Shown: in pieces, positions 62,788-64,000 of the stretch | Layout of the letters: each line of letters begins with the position of its first letter | Position numbering within the stretch: the stretch's first letter is position 1 | NCBI GenBank assembly: GCA_944474755.1 | Contig: OX104117.1 | Location: 67,137,522-67,201,521 of the forward strand | Origin: Limnoperna fortunei | Lineage: Eukaryota; Mollusca; Bivalvia; Mytilida; Modiolidae | DNA: 64,000 bases | Reading direction: 5' to 3' | Program-made: the position numbers and the translations under genes | Notes under the pieces: generated by a model | The model's input: only the letters and a program-made list of their open reading frames with translations | Told to the model about the DNA's origin: nothing | Database searches by the model: none

Positions 62788-62848
62788 CTGAAATACAAAT
62801 AGATTTTAAAAAAAATAATCTGTTTTAATTTGTTTTTAATGTCATATT

Positions 62849-63086
62849 TATAGGTTATTTATGTTTTTTGAAACGAGATGCGTTTTCTCGTTCATATCTC
62901 ATCGAAGGGCATCATAAAACGTAAATAATCTGTTTATCACTGTTTTGTAACATTGTGACGTCATAATGTTACTTAACGACGTCTTGACAGCGAGCTGAGA
63001 TGGGCCCATCTCAAGCTAGTAGAGTGATATGGAATAATATCGCACACAAAGATCAAAGGAAAATACTGCAAAATAGCGATAAACAG
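62849..63086 (-). mobile_element. MITE-like repeat, copy B (intron)
   Basis: The inverted counterpart of 60946-61213, about 90% alike by eye, with the same GAGATGGGCCCATCTC palindrome and the end GCAAAATAGCGATAAACAG. It lacks the extra 40-base segment of copy A. Confidence 0.85.
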
Positions 63087-63142
63087 AAATATTTTAGCTA
63101 CATTATGGGATCTAAATTTTAATTGGGAGGATGTCTGAGTAC

Positions 63143-63194
63143 CTGAAGTCTTGGGAATGCTTTCTTTCTTTGTCAGAAATCTTACTTTAAACAT
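63143..63194 (-). CDS. Candidate upstream exon of the HEAT gene
   Basis: An open stretch MFKVRFLTKKESIPKTS ends at TCAG|GTACTC in phase 1, the phase needed by the exon at 62787. The other edge is either a start ATG or an AG acceptor at ATCAAG|ATG. Support is only phase and composition. Confidence 0.35.
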
Positions 63195-63198
63195 CTTG

Positions 63199-64000
63199 AT
63201 TATTATACCAAAACAAACATTGTAAACAAATATATACTGAACCATGTCACAATGAACTGATAACATTTTTAGGCACATGAGTTTGAAAACAAATATGATA
63301 CTTTATCCTAATGCGGAACTTAGGATTCAGTGAATGTTTGTGTGCTTAATTAAAATTTCCATCTTTCCGTTGTATGTTCTGTCTCATTAATTCATGCTTC
63401 TACTATACATATTTTATTTACCTTGTTTTGTAGTACCATATAAGGAGGAGTAAATAACAAATAAAATCTGGATTATTAGATAATTTTATAATGCTGTACC
63501 AAGAATAACCGAGATTTTTAAAATGTTTGCACTCAGATACATTTACATACAATGTAAAAATCAACATAAATATCATATTTCTTCAAGGGCATGCAGAATA
63601 AATAATTTTAGTCATCATGCATAGAACCTGCTAGTGTAACACCACAAATAAAATTATTCACATATTTGTTATCCATGCATTGTCATGTCAAATTCACAGG
63701 TAATTTTCCTAACTAATATTTATATTTGGTAATTTGGTAACTTGTACGATTTGTTATTTATCTTTTATTGATAAATATTTCATTTAAGTTCAATGTAATA
63801 AGTCTTACAAGAGAAACATTTAATTAGTTTTGCATTCCATCCCTTGGCCATTAGGCTTTTCCAGCTGACATTACTTTCCAACATACCAAGCTTGGGCAAC
63901 ATGTACAACTAATTTTAACCCACTTCATTTTTGTTGTTGTGAGCAAAACTTCCTCATTTGGAAGATTCCATGCATCCAAAAATAAATAAATTAAAAAAAT
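63199..64000. other. Right edge, unresolved
   Basis: AT-rich; probably intron or upstream sequence of the HEAT gene. An open stretch near 63820-63905 on the minus strand (LGMLESNVSWKSLMAKGWNA) could be another exon, but its splice edges are poor. Confidence 0.3.

Noticed and set aside
63818..63905. A further 5' exon of the HEAT gene
   Set aside because: The open stretch looks protein-like, but no good acceptor is present and its possible donor phase does not fit the next candidate exon.

Overview
This is eukaryotic nuclear DNA, not bacterial. It is AT-rich, with spliced genes on the minus strand, GT-AG introns that keep reading-frame phase, a tRNA-derived SINE family, several LINE remnants, cut-and-paste transposons and a long satellite array. 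A secreted coiled-coil/fibrinogen-domain lectin gene, a SINE head followed by a CTCCGGGTACTCCGG-type core, and a TIR element with about 160-bp tandem cores resembling bivalve 'pearl' elements together suggest a bivalve mollusc (mussel-like). The taxon is an inference.

Layout. 0.15-1.66 kb: a decayed Tc1-like transposon with near-perfect 27-bp ends. 2.52-19.99 kb: about 100 tandem copies of a 174-bp satellite with higher-order structure; its left edge carries 30 bp of Tc1 transposase sequence. 20.3-21.2 kb: the C-terminal part of a LINE reverse transcriptase. 21.7-29.7 kb: repeats only (SINE pieces, a 162-bp hairpin, microsatellites, a second LINE lacking its catalytic YADD box, a fold-back element). 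29.8-36.1 kb: a complete five-exon gene for a 379-residue secreted protein with an N-terminal coiled coil and a C-terminal fibrinogen-related domain (FREP/ficolin type), with transposons in its introns. 37.0-42.4 kb: a SINE, duplicated hairpin elements and a third LINE split by a TIR element. 42.4-46.8 kb: no gene seen. 46.8-62.8 kb and beyond the right edge: 20 phase-consistent exons of a HEAT-repeat protein (709 codons here, 5' end missing), possibly HEATR4-like.

The most unusual signal is in the HEAT gene. Three of its exon/intron junctions lie inside locally duplicated DNA: a 14-copy minisatellite whose unit contains the 5' splice site, a 57-bp duplication of another exon end plus donor that would add 19 residues in frame, and a triplicated 28-bp 3' splice site. 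The two gene models were built by hand from open frames, splice consensus and exact phase agreement; no alignment or transcript data were available.
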